Source of the DNA: Paenibacillus tengchongensis
GTDB taxonomy: Bacteria > Bacillota > Bacilli > Paenibacillales > Paenibacillaceae
Direction: 5' to 3'
NCBI RefSeq assembly: GCF_008973665.1
Contig: NZ_WACP01000005.1
Location: 186,001-250,000, forward strand
Length of the DNA: 64,000 bases
In this document: piece by piece, positions 7,720 through 15,489 of the stretch
Position numbering within the stretch: the stretch's first letter is position 1
Layout of the letters: every line of letters starts with the position of its first letter
Made by a program: the position numbers and the translations under genes
Notes under the pieces: model-generated
What the model saw: only the letters and a program-made list of their open reading frames with translations
Told to the model about the DNA's origin: nothing
The model's database searches: none

Positions 7720-8096
7720 TTATATTTTGTGACCATAGAACACCTTTAAACCTCTATCGTACACATTCTTATATAAGTCAGGGCTTTGCAATGTATCATT
7801 CTCAAAATTACATATTGATTTTTTAAAGGCACGGACCAAATCATGGATATCAAGCGCAACTACCTGCCCAGAAAGTATTTTCTCGCGCAATCCTGGCATG
7901 TCTTTAAAAACTTCACTATCCCAGTAATAAAAGAATTCCAGTGCAGTTCCCTCTCTTGAGAGTTTTGATGTACTACCGAGAGCATGGAGCACTGAGCAGC
8001 GCGCCGCATATAAGGAAATTTTATTAAGATTCGAAAATCAATAACAGCCGCATTGCGTTTAAAGTTGTTAAAGATGTGTTCCAATCCTGTTCTCAC
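7720..8096 (-). pseudogene. Frameshifted hypothetical gene downstream of the macro-domain remnant
   Basis: Minus-strand reading starts at a GTG at 8096 (GGGAG 9 bases upstream) with VRTGLEHIFNNFKRNAAVIDF, and the protein-like text then continues one base out of frame in SNLNKISLYAARCSVLHALG ... to the stop at 7720 (last residues VFYGHKI). The shift falls at a T-run near 8040. Repairing it gives ~125 residues. The family is not recognised. Either the gene is decayed or there is an error in a homopolymer; both readings are AT-rich like the rest of the island. Confidence 0.45.
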
Positions 8097-8134
8097 CAAC
8101 CATCACTCCCAACGTTGCACATATCCATTTCTTC

Positions 8135-8443
8135 TCATCTCAATTTGTACAAACTAACCTCATACTCCTTAAAAACATCATTGATAATGAAGTGGACAAT
8201 ATCCCAATCCCCATTAGCCAATCCACAGCCAATCATCCAGGGAAGAGCAACTGATCTATTTTGTTCTTTTGCTGACTCCTTTAATTCAATTAGTGCATTT
8301 CTTAAAGCATCATAATCCGTATATCGGACTTTTTGTCTGCCATAATTCAATTGGCCGAATAAATTGGCCGTGTATTTATCGTCTGTTCTTACAATTTGAC
8401 ATCTCCCCGCAATATATTCTTGTGTTTTATTATCATCATTATT
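8135..8443 (-). pseudogene. Macro-domain (ADP-ribose-binding) protein, N-terminal half lost
   Basis: The minus-strand frame reads YTANLFGQLNYGRQKVRYTD ... VALPWMIGCGLANGDWDIV ... IINDVFKEYEVSLYKLR, which is the C-terminal ~90 residues of a macro domain of the ALC1/YmdB-like group; I-G-C-G-L-A-x-G-D-W is its signature loop. The frame is closed by TGA at 8444-8446 and has no proper start, so the N-terminal ~50 residues with the first ligand-binding loop are missing. It therefore cannot form a complete macro fold. Confidence 0.7.
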
Positions 8444-8527
8444 TCACCCCTGATCTGCCCTGCAATTGTTTACACCTTCCATATTATGTAATATAATAGG
8501 AATATCCCATATGAAAGGATGTTATCG

Positions 8528-8851
8528 ATGAAAAAGAAATTCCTTGTCTGTGCTTTGTCTGTATTTGCTGTTTTTTCTGTAGCTTCTTCTGCATTAGCCG
8601 CATCATCTTACAGTCCATCACCTGTTACTACAGACTCTATATCTCCACAGGCACGGCAAACTTTAACTCTGCGCGTTGGCGAATACTATGCCTTTAATAA
8701 TAGTATTGTTACAGTAGTTTACAATGCCGATAACATAATACATGTTAAATCTCCAGTTGTTACAGGAATGAAGCCAGGTCAGGCTGTAATTAACGTATCT
8801 TATAATGGAGTCTCTACACAATATGATGTATTTGTGAAAAGCAACATTTAA
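8528..8851 (+). CDS. Small secreted protein with an Ig-like fold
   Basis: 107 residues from the ATG at 8528, which has GAAAGGA 8 bases upstream; an earlier ATG overlaps that site. A signal peptide (MKKKFLVCALSVFAVFSVASSALA) is followed by ~80 residues with alternating strands (LTLRVGEYYAFNNSIVTVVY ... GMKPGQAVINVSYNG) that resemble bacterial Ig-like group 2 domains. Probably exported; function unknown. Confidence 0.7.
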   Translation: MKKKFLVCALSVFAVFSVASSALAASSYSPSPVTTDSISPQARQTLTLRVGEYYAFNNSIVTVVYNADNIIHVKSPVVTGMKPGQAVINVSYNGVSTQYDVFVKSNI

Positions 8852-8917
8852 TATTGAATAACTTCTTATCCGTTTCTATCGTTTTCCACCCTCATTGCAT
8901 AGTTCAAATTTTGACAA

Positions 8918-8939
8918 AAGCCAACCCCCGGGTTGGCTT
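8918..8939. terminator. Bidirectional terminator between convergent genes
   Basis: A perfect 10-base-pair stem AAGCCAACCC / GGGTTGGCTT separated by CC lies between the genes ending at 8851 (+) and 8971 (-). The T-run is short on both sides. Confidence 0.7.
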
Positions 8940-8970
8940 TATCCGTTACCTCATACTTCACTGCCTCATT

Positions 8971-9726
8971 TCACCGTGACGCCCCAATTTTGTCCTCCAA
9001 GAACCGCCCGAACTCCGGAGAAACCACAGTGTACTTCTGCTGGCTCCGTTTGTTCTCGATCTCAATATAAAGATTTCTGCGATCAACTTGCATTTGGATG
9101 GACAAATGCTTACTTGATAACAAGTCTATGCTAATCTCAGCAGCCAGCTCGTGCTCCACATCGGCCACCTCTGTCATACTGCTTTCCGGAACTGAGTTGA
9201 ACATTGAAACGACCTGCTCCGCCTCCTGATTATTTAACTCAACATACCAGTCCGCTCCGCCTGCCGTTTTGCCGTAAATCCACATTCCTGCTCTGGTAAT
9301 CTCATCAGCTGCAATAGGCTCCCGCTTAGCAGCCGGCTCATACATCCACCGGTTCATCAGGCTGCCTGACCCCAGAAACCCCGCCAGCCCCAGAATAACC
9401 ACAGCGGACATCATTCCGATAGACAACCGGCTTAATTCCATATAACCGTACACCGTACAGACGAGACTTGTCACCAGTGAAGGGATCACCAGGAAGCCAA
9501 ACCACCCGGTTTTGACCGAGTAATCAAGCATAGTCTCCAGGGACAGCTCCATCGTCGGACTTAGAAAAGAGGCATACAACAGCGGGCCGATGACACTTAT
9601 AACCATCCACAGGGGTACCAGCATCCAGTACAACCGGAGATGCTTGTGGAGCTGAATGAACCGGAACAGCCAGGTAATCAGTAGCGGATATAATATAGAA
9701 ACTGCCAGCACCAGTGCAATGCCCAC
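8971..9726 (-). CDS. Membrane protein of unknown function
   Basis: 251 residues, GTG start with AAAGGAG 7 bases upstream. Four hydrophobic segments (about residues 2-24, 33-54, 75-92 and 104-120) form a membrane domain, followed by a soluble ~125-residue domain beginning near YEPAAKREP and containing WYVELNNQEAEQVVSMFNSV. The topology cannot be fixed. No family is recognised. It is a monocistronic gene. Confidence 0.7.
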   Translation of the reverse strand: MGIALVLAVSILYPLLITWLFRFIQLHKHLRLYWMLVPLWMVISVIGPLLYASFLSPTMELSLETMLDYSVKTGWFGFLVIPSLVTSLVCTVYGYMELSRLSIGMMSAVVILGLAGFLGSGSLMNRWMYEPAAKREPIAADEITRAGMWIYGKTAGGADWYVELNNQEAEQVVSMFNSVPESSMTEVADVEHELAAEISIDLLSSKHLSIQMQVDRRNLYIEIENKRSQQKYTVVSPEFGRFLEDKIGASR

Positions 9727-9953
9727 GGGAACACTCCTTTATCCGGGATTAATAACTTGCATTAATACAGAACCCTTCTTTCTTCTGGATTAACACACTC
9801 AATTCACGCCTAATTTAGTAAATTAGGTGAACTTTATCTCGCTTCTTCTGCTTTACTCTCTCTTTCTGATTGTAATATATTTACACATTATACACGAGAT
9901 AGTATAGTGGATACGAAGCGGATGTTACCGCTTACAATCCAGGAGGTGTAAGG

Positions 9954-10388
9954 ATGATGATTAAAAAAGGTATTGCTATGGTTCTCGCCTTGCTGTTCAC
10001 CTTTGGCATCGCTACCTCTGCTTCTGCGGCTTCACAAACGTTCACGATTCCGCGTCTCGATTACTTTCTGCAGCATGGTATGAACAGCGGGGATTCCTCG
10101 TCCTTTGTGTACACCAATACAACCGGTGTTACAAGCACTGCTATCTTCCGCATTACCAACGTCAACCCTACCGACAATGGCACGGATCAGGTCAAGAACA
10201 AGCTGCAAGGCACTTATTCGATGCGATATGCAAATGGGACTAGCGTCTCGCTTGGTACGATCAGCGGTTCCACCCTCTCTGGCGGACTGTACAATTATCT
10301 CGCTCCTGGTGCTTCGCTGGTTGTCGATTTGAAGCCGGCCAGCGGCGTTAGCCAGGTCTCCTTTAAAATCACCTTTTCCAAACAATAA
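9954..10388 (+). CDS. Small secreted protein
   Basis: 144 residues with a clear signal peptide (MIKKGIAMVLALLFTFGIATSASA, cleavage after ASA). The mature ~118 residues are beta-rich, with many Ser, Thr, Asn and Gly and no Cys. AGGAGGTG stands before a double ATG, so the start may be either. Family unknown. The gene is next to the agr-like operon but on the other strand, and the two converge. Confidence 0.75.
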   Translation: MMIKKGIAMVLALLFTFGIATSASAASQTFTIPRLDYFLQHGMNSGDSSSFVYTNTTGVTSTAIFRITNVNPTDNGTDQVKNKLQGTYSMRYANGTSVSLGTISGSTLSGGLYNYLAPGASLVVDLKPASGVSQVSFKITFSKQ

Positions 10389-10485
10389 AGCGTTCTGACA
10401 CGAAACAGCCCGAACTTGCCGCTCTGGCAGATTCGGGCTGCTGCATGAATTCAGTTAGTGCCTGGGCGACGCCGGGCGCCGGTTC

Positions 10486-10662
10486 TTAAAAGGCCTTTTC
10501 CAGAAAAGAACCAACTGCGTATCCAAGATCATACGAGTTAACCACCAAAGACTCCATAGCCTGTACAATAAAAGTAACCGCATGGACAACAAGGGTTGCG
10601 GTATATATAAAGATGAGCGGCCGTAGCGCCAACAGCAGCTTCTTCAGATTCTCTTTGAACAT
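10486..10662 (-). CDS. Small membrane peptide downstream of the agr-like operon
   Basis: 58 residues, starting MFKENLKKLLLALRPLIFIY with AAGGAG 9-10 bases before the ATG. A basic N-terminus is followed by one long hydrophobic segment (about residues 9-35) and an amphipathic tail ending VGSFLEKAF. It follows the LytTR gene but lies beyond a terminator (10713-10744). A direct repeat of CATGTTAAG overlaps its ribosome binding and start site. It may be the output or a partner of the agr-like system; there is no family match I can name. Confidence 0.6.
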   Translation of the reverse strand: MFKENLKKLLLALRPLIFIYTATLVVHAVTFIVQAMESLVVNSYDLGYAVGSFLEKAF

Positions 10663-10691
10663 GTTAAGTTGCTCCTTATGTGCATGTTAAG
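10660..10691. promoter_or_regulatory. 9-bp direct repeat, candidate LytTR operator
   Basis: CATGTTAAG occurs at 10660-10668 and again at 10683-10691, 23 bases apart. LytTR-domain proteins bind pairs of ~9-base direct repeats spaced about two helical turns apart with a GTT core; each copy fits the published-type consensus at about 7 of 9 positions. The downstream copy overlaps the start codon of the 58-residue peptide. Binding is inference. Confidence 0.4.
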
Positions 10692-10712
10692 AAGACCTTA
10701 CCATCATCAGGC

Positions 10713-10744
10713 AAAAAAAGAACCCTGCCGGTTATGACAGGATT
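10713..10744 (-). terminator. Terminator after the LytTR gene
   Basis: On the minus strand AATCCTG and CAGGGTT pair and are followed by C and seven T (10713-10719). It separates the agr-like operon from the small peptide gene. Confidence 0.8.
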
Positions 10745-10764
10745 ACCCGATAAATGATATTGAA

Positions 10765-11160
10765 TTACCACAGAGGGAGTTCAATGAACTTGGTGGGCGT
10801 ATTAATGGATTTGATGGTCTTGCTGACCTGTCTGTAGCCCTTCTCCGACAGAAAGCATTTCGGCTGGACGCCGGCGGCATTCTCTCCGAAATAGGCAACA
10901 TTGAACGTCTTGTCGATCTGCACAATATTCGATACATGAATTAATGTATTGCGGTCAGCAAGCACAAAGTTATGTCCGGAGCCTGATAAAGCGGTCAGCC
11001 AATACTTCAGCGTCCCAACGGTATAGTACAGCTCGTCCCGTGTTTGTACAAGGATGCGGTACATGGACCCTTCAAACTCCATATAATTGATATCGGCAAT
11101 ATCCAGCGTGAATAACCCTGTAGTTCCTTCCGGGTCTTTACTGACAGATATGCTGCTCAT
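10765..11160 (-). CDS. LytTR-type DNA-binding protein without receiver domain
   Basis: 131 residues; ATG at 11158-11160 chosen because GGAG lies 9 bases upstream. Almost the entire protein is one LytTR domain (DINYMEFEGSMYRILVQTRD ... LADRNTLIHVSNIVQIDKTF), the DNA-binding domain found in AgrA, LytR and ComE. The phospho-receiver domain that normally precedes it is missing, so it cannot be controlled by phosphorylation in the usual way. It is the last gene of the transcript with the AgrC-like, AgrB and AgrD genes. LytTR-only regulators in streptococci are held by a partner membrane protein; the same is possible here. Confidence 0.85.
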   Translation of the reverse strand: MSSISVSKDPEGTTGLFTLDIADINYMEFEGSMYRILVQTRDELYYTVGTLKYWLTALSGSGHNFVLADRNTLIHVSNIVQIDKTFNVAYFGENAAGVQPKCFLSEKGYRQVSKTIKSINTPTKFIELPLW

Positions 11161-11177
11161 GTTAACCAACTCCAGTA

Positions 11178-11315
11178 TTATTTAAGCAATTCCTCTGGAA
11201 CTTCCGGCTGATGTACGTAGAGTACACTGGCAGAAGCTGAAACCACAAGCACAGCCACCCCGGACAACAAGGTTGCCAGTCCGCTGACAGCCTTACGGTG
11301 AATAAGCTTCAACAT
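11178..11315 (-). CDS. AgrD-type cyclic lactone autoinducer precursor
   Basis: 45 residues, AAGGAGGG 8 bases before the ATG. It has the layout of AgrD: an amphipathic, basic N-terminus (MLKLIHRKAVSGLATLLSG), a hydrophobic stretch, then the signal core and a charged recognition tail QPEVPEELLK. In most Bacillota the core begins with Cys, which forms the thiolactone. Here there is no Cys; the corresponding position in SVLYVHQPEVPEELLK appears to be Ser, so the mature signal may be a true lactone, as in the Ser-containing peptide known from Staphylococcus intermedius. The gene lies 4 bases after AgrB. Confidence 0.85.
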   Translation of the reverse strand: MLKLIHRKAVSGLATLLSGVAVLVVSASASVLYVHQPEVPEELLK

Positions 11316-11319
11316 CGGT

Positions 11320-11841
11320 TCATCCCTCCTTCCTGACCAAGAGCAGGCTAATGGATTGTGCCAGAAAACTGGCGGCAACAACTGGCGAACCCAGGACAAA
11401 ATTCAGGGCAACCAGTATGGCGGCAGCCAGCTTTAGTTTGGGGTAATGCCGCTTGGGAATGCGTGTCTGCCGCTCAATATTCGCCGGTGCAAGCAGTAAA
11501 ACGAGCAGCAGACTAATCCCATTCATCATCAGCACTAAAGCCTGGCCCGCGTGCACCAGAGACAGAAGCGTAAATAAAGACGTTGTAAACAAAACACAGG
11601 CCATACCGGACTTTAGGTGCAGCCCGCCGGAGAGCTGGCGCAGCAGCGCAAATGAAATCAAAATTTGAACAGCTTCGGGCGTCTTCCCGGTCCATACCGT
11701 TATAGCTAACGTAAGCAGTATAATCAGGAGCGCATTCAAAAGTACAGAGATTGCGAACTGAAGCACCGCCTGCGAGGCAGGATGCTCCGGAACCGTCTGT
11801 TTAATTTTGGACGCCAGCTTTCCCGCCAGGACTTCAAGCAT
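11320..11841 (-). CDS. AgrB-type accessory gene regulator peptidase
   Basis: 173 residues. AgrB is a membrane cysteine protease that cuts the AgrD precursor and closes the ring of the signal peptide. The catalytic pair is visible as His75 and Cys82 in LLRQLSGGLHLKSGMACVL, the same seven-residue spacing as in S. aureus AgrB. Several hydrophobic segments surround it. ATG at 11839-11841 has GAAGGA just upstream and overlaps the end of the upstream membrane-protein gene by 8 bases, so translation is probably coupled. Confidence 0.92.
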   Translation of the reverse strand: MLEVLAGKLASKIKQTVPEHPASQAVLQFAISVLLNALLIILLTLAITVWTGKTPEAVQILISFALLRQLSGGLHLKSGMACVLFTTSLFTLLSLVHAGQALVLMMNGISLLLVLLLAPANIERQTRIPKRHYPKLKLAAAILVALNFVLGSPVVAASFLAQSISLLLVRKEG

Positions 11842-12436
11842 CTTCTTTTTCCTTCTTTGTCGCATAATAGAGCATAAATGAGGACATGGCCAGGAAGAAT
11901 ACGGCATTAAGCCATATATCCTTGAAATAGAGCAGGATGGATATTCCCAGCAGGAAGCCGATTATCAATACCGCCAGCACAATATCCTCCAGCCGAAACC
12001 TCAGCTTGTCCATGTCAAAGGTGAAGCCTTTGCCTTTACGGTAAGCATACCAGAATACAGAATACACAACAATTCCGGATAGAGTCTGCAATAAATACCC
12101 TTTCACTGCGCTGGTTTCGATGGCTGAAAGTGAACCGAACACCACAAAAAGGATAAGCGTCTGGATGACGGCAAAAATGACATACCCGGAAATCGTAGCG
12201 ATTACGGAAAGTAATATCGGCATCCTCACTACCGCTGCAAAAAATAAGATGAAGATGATGATCAGAATCAGCGGGGCTACATTGGCCATATCGAGCTCAT
12301 TGCGGAGCAGATAGCTTTGCAGATTGTTAAGCAGAATGACAAATAGAGCATGCCAGGCATATCTCTGCCACTTGAATCTGAATAAACACATAATTAAATA
12401 GTAGATTGAGAAGGTCTCAATGGTAGAAAAAAACAT
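11834..12436 (-). CDS. AgrC-like membrane protein without kinase domain
   Basis: 200 residues from the ATG at 12434-12436. About six hydrophobic segments fill the chain, and it ends in a short charged tail (YYATKKEKEDA) directly after the last one. Size, topology and place in the operon match the membrane sensor half of AgrC, but the HisKA/HATPase half is absent: the frame runs into AgrB. The start is taken downstream of a TATAAT at 12505-12510; a TTG at 12502 would lie too close to that promoter to be translated. It could be a receptor that acts directly on the LytTR protein. Confidence 0.65.
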   Translation of the reverse strand: MFFSTIETFSIYYLIMCLFRFKWQRYAWHALFVILLNNLQSYLLRNELDMANVAPLILIIIFILFFAAVVRMPILLSVIATISGYVIFAVIQTLILFVVFGSLSAIETSAVKGYLLQTLSGIVVYSVFWYAYRKGKGFTFDMDKLRFRLEDIVLAVLIIGFLLGISILLYFKDIWLNAVFFLAMSSFMLYYATKKEKEDA

Positions 12437-12504
12437 GAATCCTACCGGTTCCCACGACAACACACAACACCGCCTGCTATTATTCTTGTTGTAAACGTGC
12501 AATT

Positions 12505-12533
12505 ATTATACAACTTTTGGCCTAGTCAAGTAT
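12505..12533 (-). promoter_or_regulatory. Promoter of the agr-like operon
   Basis: A perfect -10 box TATAAT (minus strand, 12505-12510) has no good -35 at 17 bases (ATACTT at 12528-12533), which fits an activator-dependent promoter. ACAGTTAAA at 12543-12551 on the plus strand is close to a LytTR half-site and lies just upstream. Confidence 0.5.
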
Positions 12534-12605
12534 ACATAAAATACAGTTAAACGCATAAAACAAGTCCCGGATTGGGACATATATTGTCCTATGTATATCC
12601 GTCAC

Positions 12606-14216
12606 CTACGCCAGCACCTGGAGCACATCGCTTATCTTCCGCCGGTGGGCGAGGACACCGTAGTTCATCCAGGCCATAAAATCCACCTCATATACGGTGC
12701 CGCTCCGGACGGCGGGCAGAGCTTGCCAGAGCTCGGTCTCGAGCAGCTCCCGCCCCTCTCCCTCCAGCCTGTCAAAGGTAATAAACAAATGGTCGGCATG
12801 CAGTTGGGATAATTCCTCTGCTGACAGGGCAACCCGCTTCTGGCCTGACGTCAGCCTGCGGACGAGCGGATGCGGAGTCAGCCCAAGATCCTGATGCAGC
12901 ACCGGGGCCGTATATCCAAGCCGTTCACAGCCGTAAAGGGCGATGCCGCCGGCGGATATCCGCAGGAAAGCCACGGTCTGCTGCCGTACAGAACGGCTAA
13001 GCTGCCCCTTGGCCAGCCGGGCTTCATGCTCATACTCCGCAATCACCTCCCGGACGCGCTCCGGCCGGCCGAAGACTGCCGCCGCCGATCGAAGGGTGGC
13101 CCGCCAATCTTCCTGATAGTGCGGAAGCTTGAACAGAGGGGCTACAGTGCTGCATTCCTCCAGATGCCAGCGCCGGAACCCGTCGTCCAGCATAATCAGC
13201 TCAGGGGAATACCGGGCCAGCTCCTGCCAATCGCCACTCGAAATATCAATGGTCGGCACTTGCCGGAGCTGGAGATAGTCCTGCTTCCCCCAGTCAGGAT
13301 GGCAATACTGTGCCACCGGTATGATGCCGAGCGCCAGCAGGTAATCCTCCAGGAAGGGCGCAAAGACCCTGGTGCCTGTCTGATGAATACTCCGGTATTG
13401 TCCCGGTGTGACACCGACCATTCCTTTAAAGCGCCGGTTAAAATAGTATTCGTTGCTGTATCCGACAGACAGCGCAATCTCATGCAGCCGGTCCCCGGTC
13501 AGCAGCAGCTGCTGCTGTGCCCTTTCAATGCGCATACGGTTCAGAAACTCCAAAGGGTTCTGCCCGGTAACTTCTTTGAACAGCTGAGAATAACGGGTTC
13601 GTCCGATTCCCGCGACCTCAGCAAGCAGTTCAACGCTAATCGTCTCGGGATAATGCTCCTGCATATAGAGAATAGAATGCTGGACCGCCTTCCGCTCATC
13701 AATGACCGGCACAGCGGTAGGGTTGGCGCGCATCAGCAGGAGCAGCAGCTCCTGAAAACGGACTTGGCCGGCAAACCGTTCGACCGGCTCTCTGCCTTGA
13801 CGGTTCTGGACGACCTCTTCCAGCATCAGCAGGCACTGCGAGACCGGACGGCAGCAGACCGGTCCCGGCCGGAGCAGTTCCTCCTGAGGCGCTATATCCG
13901 GCCAGTCTCCGCTCTGCATAAAGTCGCTGCGGACTGCCGTAAATTCGAGTCGGTACAGTACAAGCCCAACGGTGCCCCCCTGTATACGGTATCTCATCCC
14001 CGGCTCGAACAGCCAGCCGTTTCCCCTGTCGAGGGCGCACCGCTCCTGTTCCGTCTGAGCCCAGCCTTGCCCCTCCATAGGAATGAGCAGCGTAAATCCG
14101 GCAGAACCCGCCAATTGAATCCGTTCACCCGGCGGGCATGATAAGGCTTCAACCTCCTTCAAGCTATAGTATGGCGCATCTGTAAGAGAAACGCCGTTTC
14201 CGGCAGACTCGATCAT
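12606..14216 (-). CDS. AraC-type activator fused to a siderophore-binding domain (Btr-like)
   Basis: 536 residues from the ATG at 14214-14216 (GGGAGG 7 bases upstream). Residues ~1-150 form a cupin-like sensor, ~170-275 an AraC double helix-turn-helix (VELLAEVAGIGRTRYSQLFK ... IALSVGYSNEYYFNRRFK), and ~285-536 a periplasmic-binding-protein domain of the Fe-siderophore type. The same fusion in B. subtilis Btr senses bacillibactin in the cytoplasm and activates uptake genes. A Fur-like box lies directly upstream. The next gene encodes a homologous binding lipoprotein. Confidence 0.9.
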   Translation of the reverse strand: MIESAGNGVSLTDAPYYSLKEVEALSCPPGERIQLAGSAGFTLLIPMEGQGWAQTEQERCALDRGNGWLFEPGMRYRIQGGTVGLVLYRLEFTAVRSDFMQSGDWPDIAPQEELLRPGPVCCRPVSQCLLMLEEVVQNRQGREPVERFAGQVRFQELLLLLMRANPTAVPVIDERKAVQHSILYMQEHYPETISVELLAEVAGIGRTRYSQLFKEVTGQNPLEFLNRMRIERAQQQLLLTGDRLHEIALSVGYSNEYYFNRRFKGMVGVTPGQYRSIHQTGTRVFAPFLEDYLLALGIIPVAQYCHPDWGKQDYLQLRQVPTIDISSGDWQELARYSPELIMLDDGFRRWHLEECSTVAPLFKLPHYQEDWRATLRSAAAVFGRPERVREVIAEYEHEARLAKGQLSRSVRQQTVAFLRISAGGIALYGCERLGYTAPVLHQDLGLTPHPLVRRLTSGQKRVALSAEELSQLHADHLFITFDRLEGEGRELLETELWQALPAVRSGTVYEVDFMAWMNYGVLAHRRKISDVLQVLA

Positions 14217-14232
14217 CTTCCCGCCTCCCAAT

Positions 14233-14247
14233 TGAGAATCATTTTCA
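14233..14247. promoter_or_regulatory. Fur box before the Btr-like gene
   Basis: TGAGAATCATTTTCA fits the 7-1-7 Fur consensus TGATAATNATTATCA with two mismatches. It lies 17 bases before the start codon, where a bound repressor would block transcription in iron-rich cells. Confidence 0.8.
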
Positions 14248-14324
14248 TTAGTTATAGTGTAAAACAAAATGGAAGGCCCATCAACCATATGATGGGCCTT
14301 CCATTTTGCCTTTTAACGCTATAT

Positions 14325-15353
14325 TCACTTAGCCATTGCTTCCAGTAGATCGTCCAGCTTCATCGAGTTGGCTGTAATTGCCCCGGATTGCCAGTGGGAG
14401 CGCTCCATCCGGTATACATGCCCGTTCTTCACGGCCGGCAGGCTCTGCCATAGCGGGTCATCCAGAATACGGATCGCTTCCTGGTTCTCCGCGGTCTCCC
14501 AAGCGCCATTGTCCGGGAAAATAATGATCCGGTCCGCTTCCAGCTCGGGAATCAGCTCCTCCGAAATGACCTGCTGATATTCAGTCATCTCAGCAGCCAT
14601 AGGCACAGGGGTCAAGCCAAATTGATCATAGATTACACCGGTATAGCGGTTCTTGACACCGAAGAGTGCAAAGGATTTATCCGCTACATTGAGCCGGATC
14701 ACAGCTACCTTCTCCTGGCCAACCGCCTCCTGCAGCTTGGCTTTGCCTTCTTCTACCTTTTGATCGTAATCAGCCAGTACCGATTCAGCCTTCTCAGGAA
14801 TACCAAGCGCATCAGCTATCGCCGTAAGGACCTGGCGCGAGTCCTGAAGCACGCTATCGGGCAGACGGTAGGTCGGGGCAACCTTCGCATATTGCTCATA
14901 TTTCTCCGCATCGACTCCACCGTCCACGATAATCAGATCCGGGTCCGCAGCAATGAGCGCCTCCATGCTTCCGGATATATCGAACTCAGGAACATCGAGG
15001 CCCAAATAATCCTGCTTACCCCAGCTGGGATGATACCACTGCACTACGGGTGTCACTTCAAGCGCCTTCAAATAGTCTTCCACATAGATACCTGCAATCC
15101 GCTGCGGATGGGCAGGAATTTCCACTTCGCCGAATTCACCGGTAACAGTGCGCATTGCTCCCTCAGCTGGAGGGTCTTCATTCGTTCCTTCTGCGGCGCC
15201 GTTACCGCTGCCCGTTGTCTGCTGCGCCGCATTCTCTGTCTGCGCGGCATCCGCTTCGCTTGCCGTATTCCCGTCGGTCCCGCAGGCTGCCAGTGCAGCC
15301 ATTGCCAGCAGCAGTACTGCTGCTATCATCCATTGACGACCCCGTTTAAACAT
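14325..15353 (-). CDS. Iron-siderophore ABC transporter substrate-binding lipoprotein
   Basis: 342 residues. ATG at 15351-15353 gives a regular lipoprotein signal peptide (MFKRGRQWMIAAVLLLAMAA then LAAC). A Ser/Thr/Glu-rich linker is followed by a class III periplasmic-binding fold starting VTGEFGEVEIPAHPQRIAGI. It captures a ferric siderophore outside the membrane and delivers it to a permease, but no permease or ATPase gene follows. The segment HPSWGKQDYL is nearly identical to HPDWGKQDYL in the Btr-like protein next to it, so the two probably bind the same ligand. It carries its own Fur-like box. Confidence 0.9.
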   Translation of the reverse strand: MFKRGRQWMIAAVLLLAMAALAACGTDGNTASEADAAQTENAAQQTTGSGNGAAEGTNEDPPAEGAMRTVTGEFGEVEIPAHPQRIAGIYVEDYLKALEVTPVVQWYHPSWGKQDYLGLDVPEFDISGSMEALIAADPDLIIVDGGVDAEKYEQYAKVAPTYRLPDSVLQDSRQVLTAIADALGIPEKAESVLADYDQKVEEGKAKLQEAVGQEKVAVIRLNVADKSFALFGVKNRYTGVIYDQFGLTPVPMAAEMTEYQQVISEELIPELEADRIIIFPDNGAWETAENQEAIRILDDPLWQSLPAVKNGHVYRMERSHWQSGAITANSMKLDDLLEAMAK

Positions 15354-15383
15354 GTTGCCTTCACTCCTATGCATCATTGTAAT

Positions 15384-15398
15384 TGATTATCATTCTCA
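15384..15398. promoter_or_regulatory. Fur box before the siderophore-binding lipoprotein gene
   Basis: TGATTATCATTCTCA matches the 7-1-7 Fur consensus with two mismatches and lies ~30 bases before the start codon. Confidence 0.8.
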
Positions 15399-15489
15399 AT
15401 AATCAGCTATGAACATAGTACCATGCCTGCCCGATCTTTCAATGCACTTTCTTCGCGAGAATTCTTATACAAACTTTTATATTTAAATT

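Noticed and set aside
12437..12502. Longer start (TTG at 12502) for the AgrC-like protein
   Set aside because: It would begin within a few bases of the TATAAT box, before any plausible transcription start, and has no ribosome binding site.
12870..14141. 423-codon plus-strand frame over the Btr-like gene
   Set aside because: Shadow of the AraC/siderophore-binding gene; no start site and no domain.
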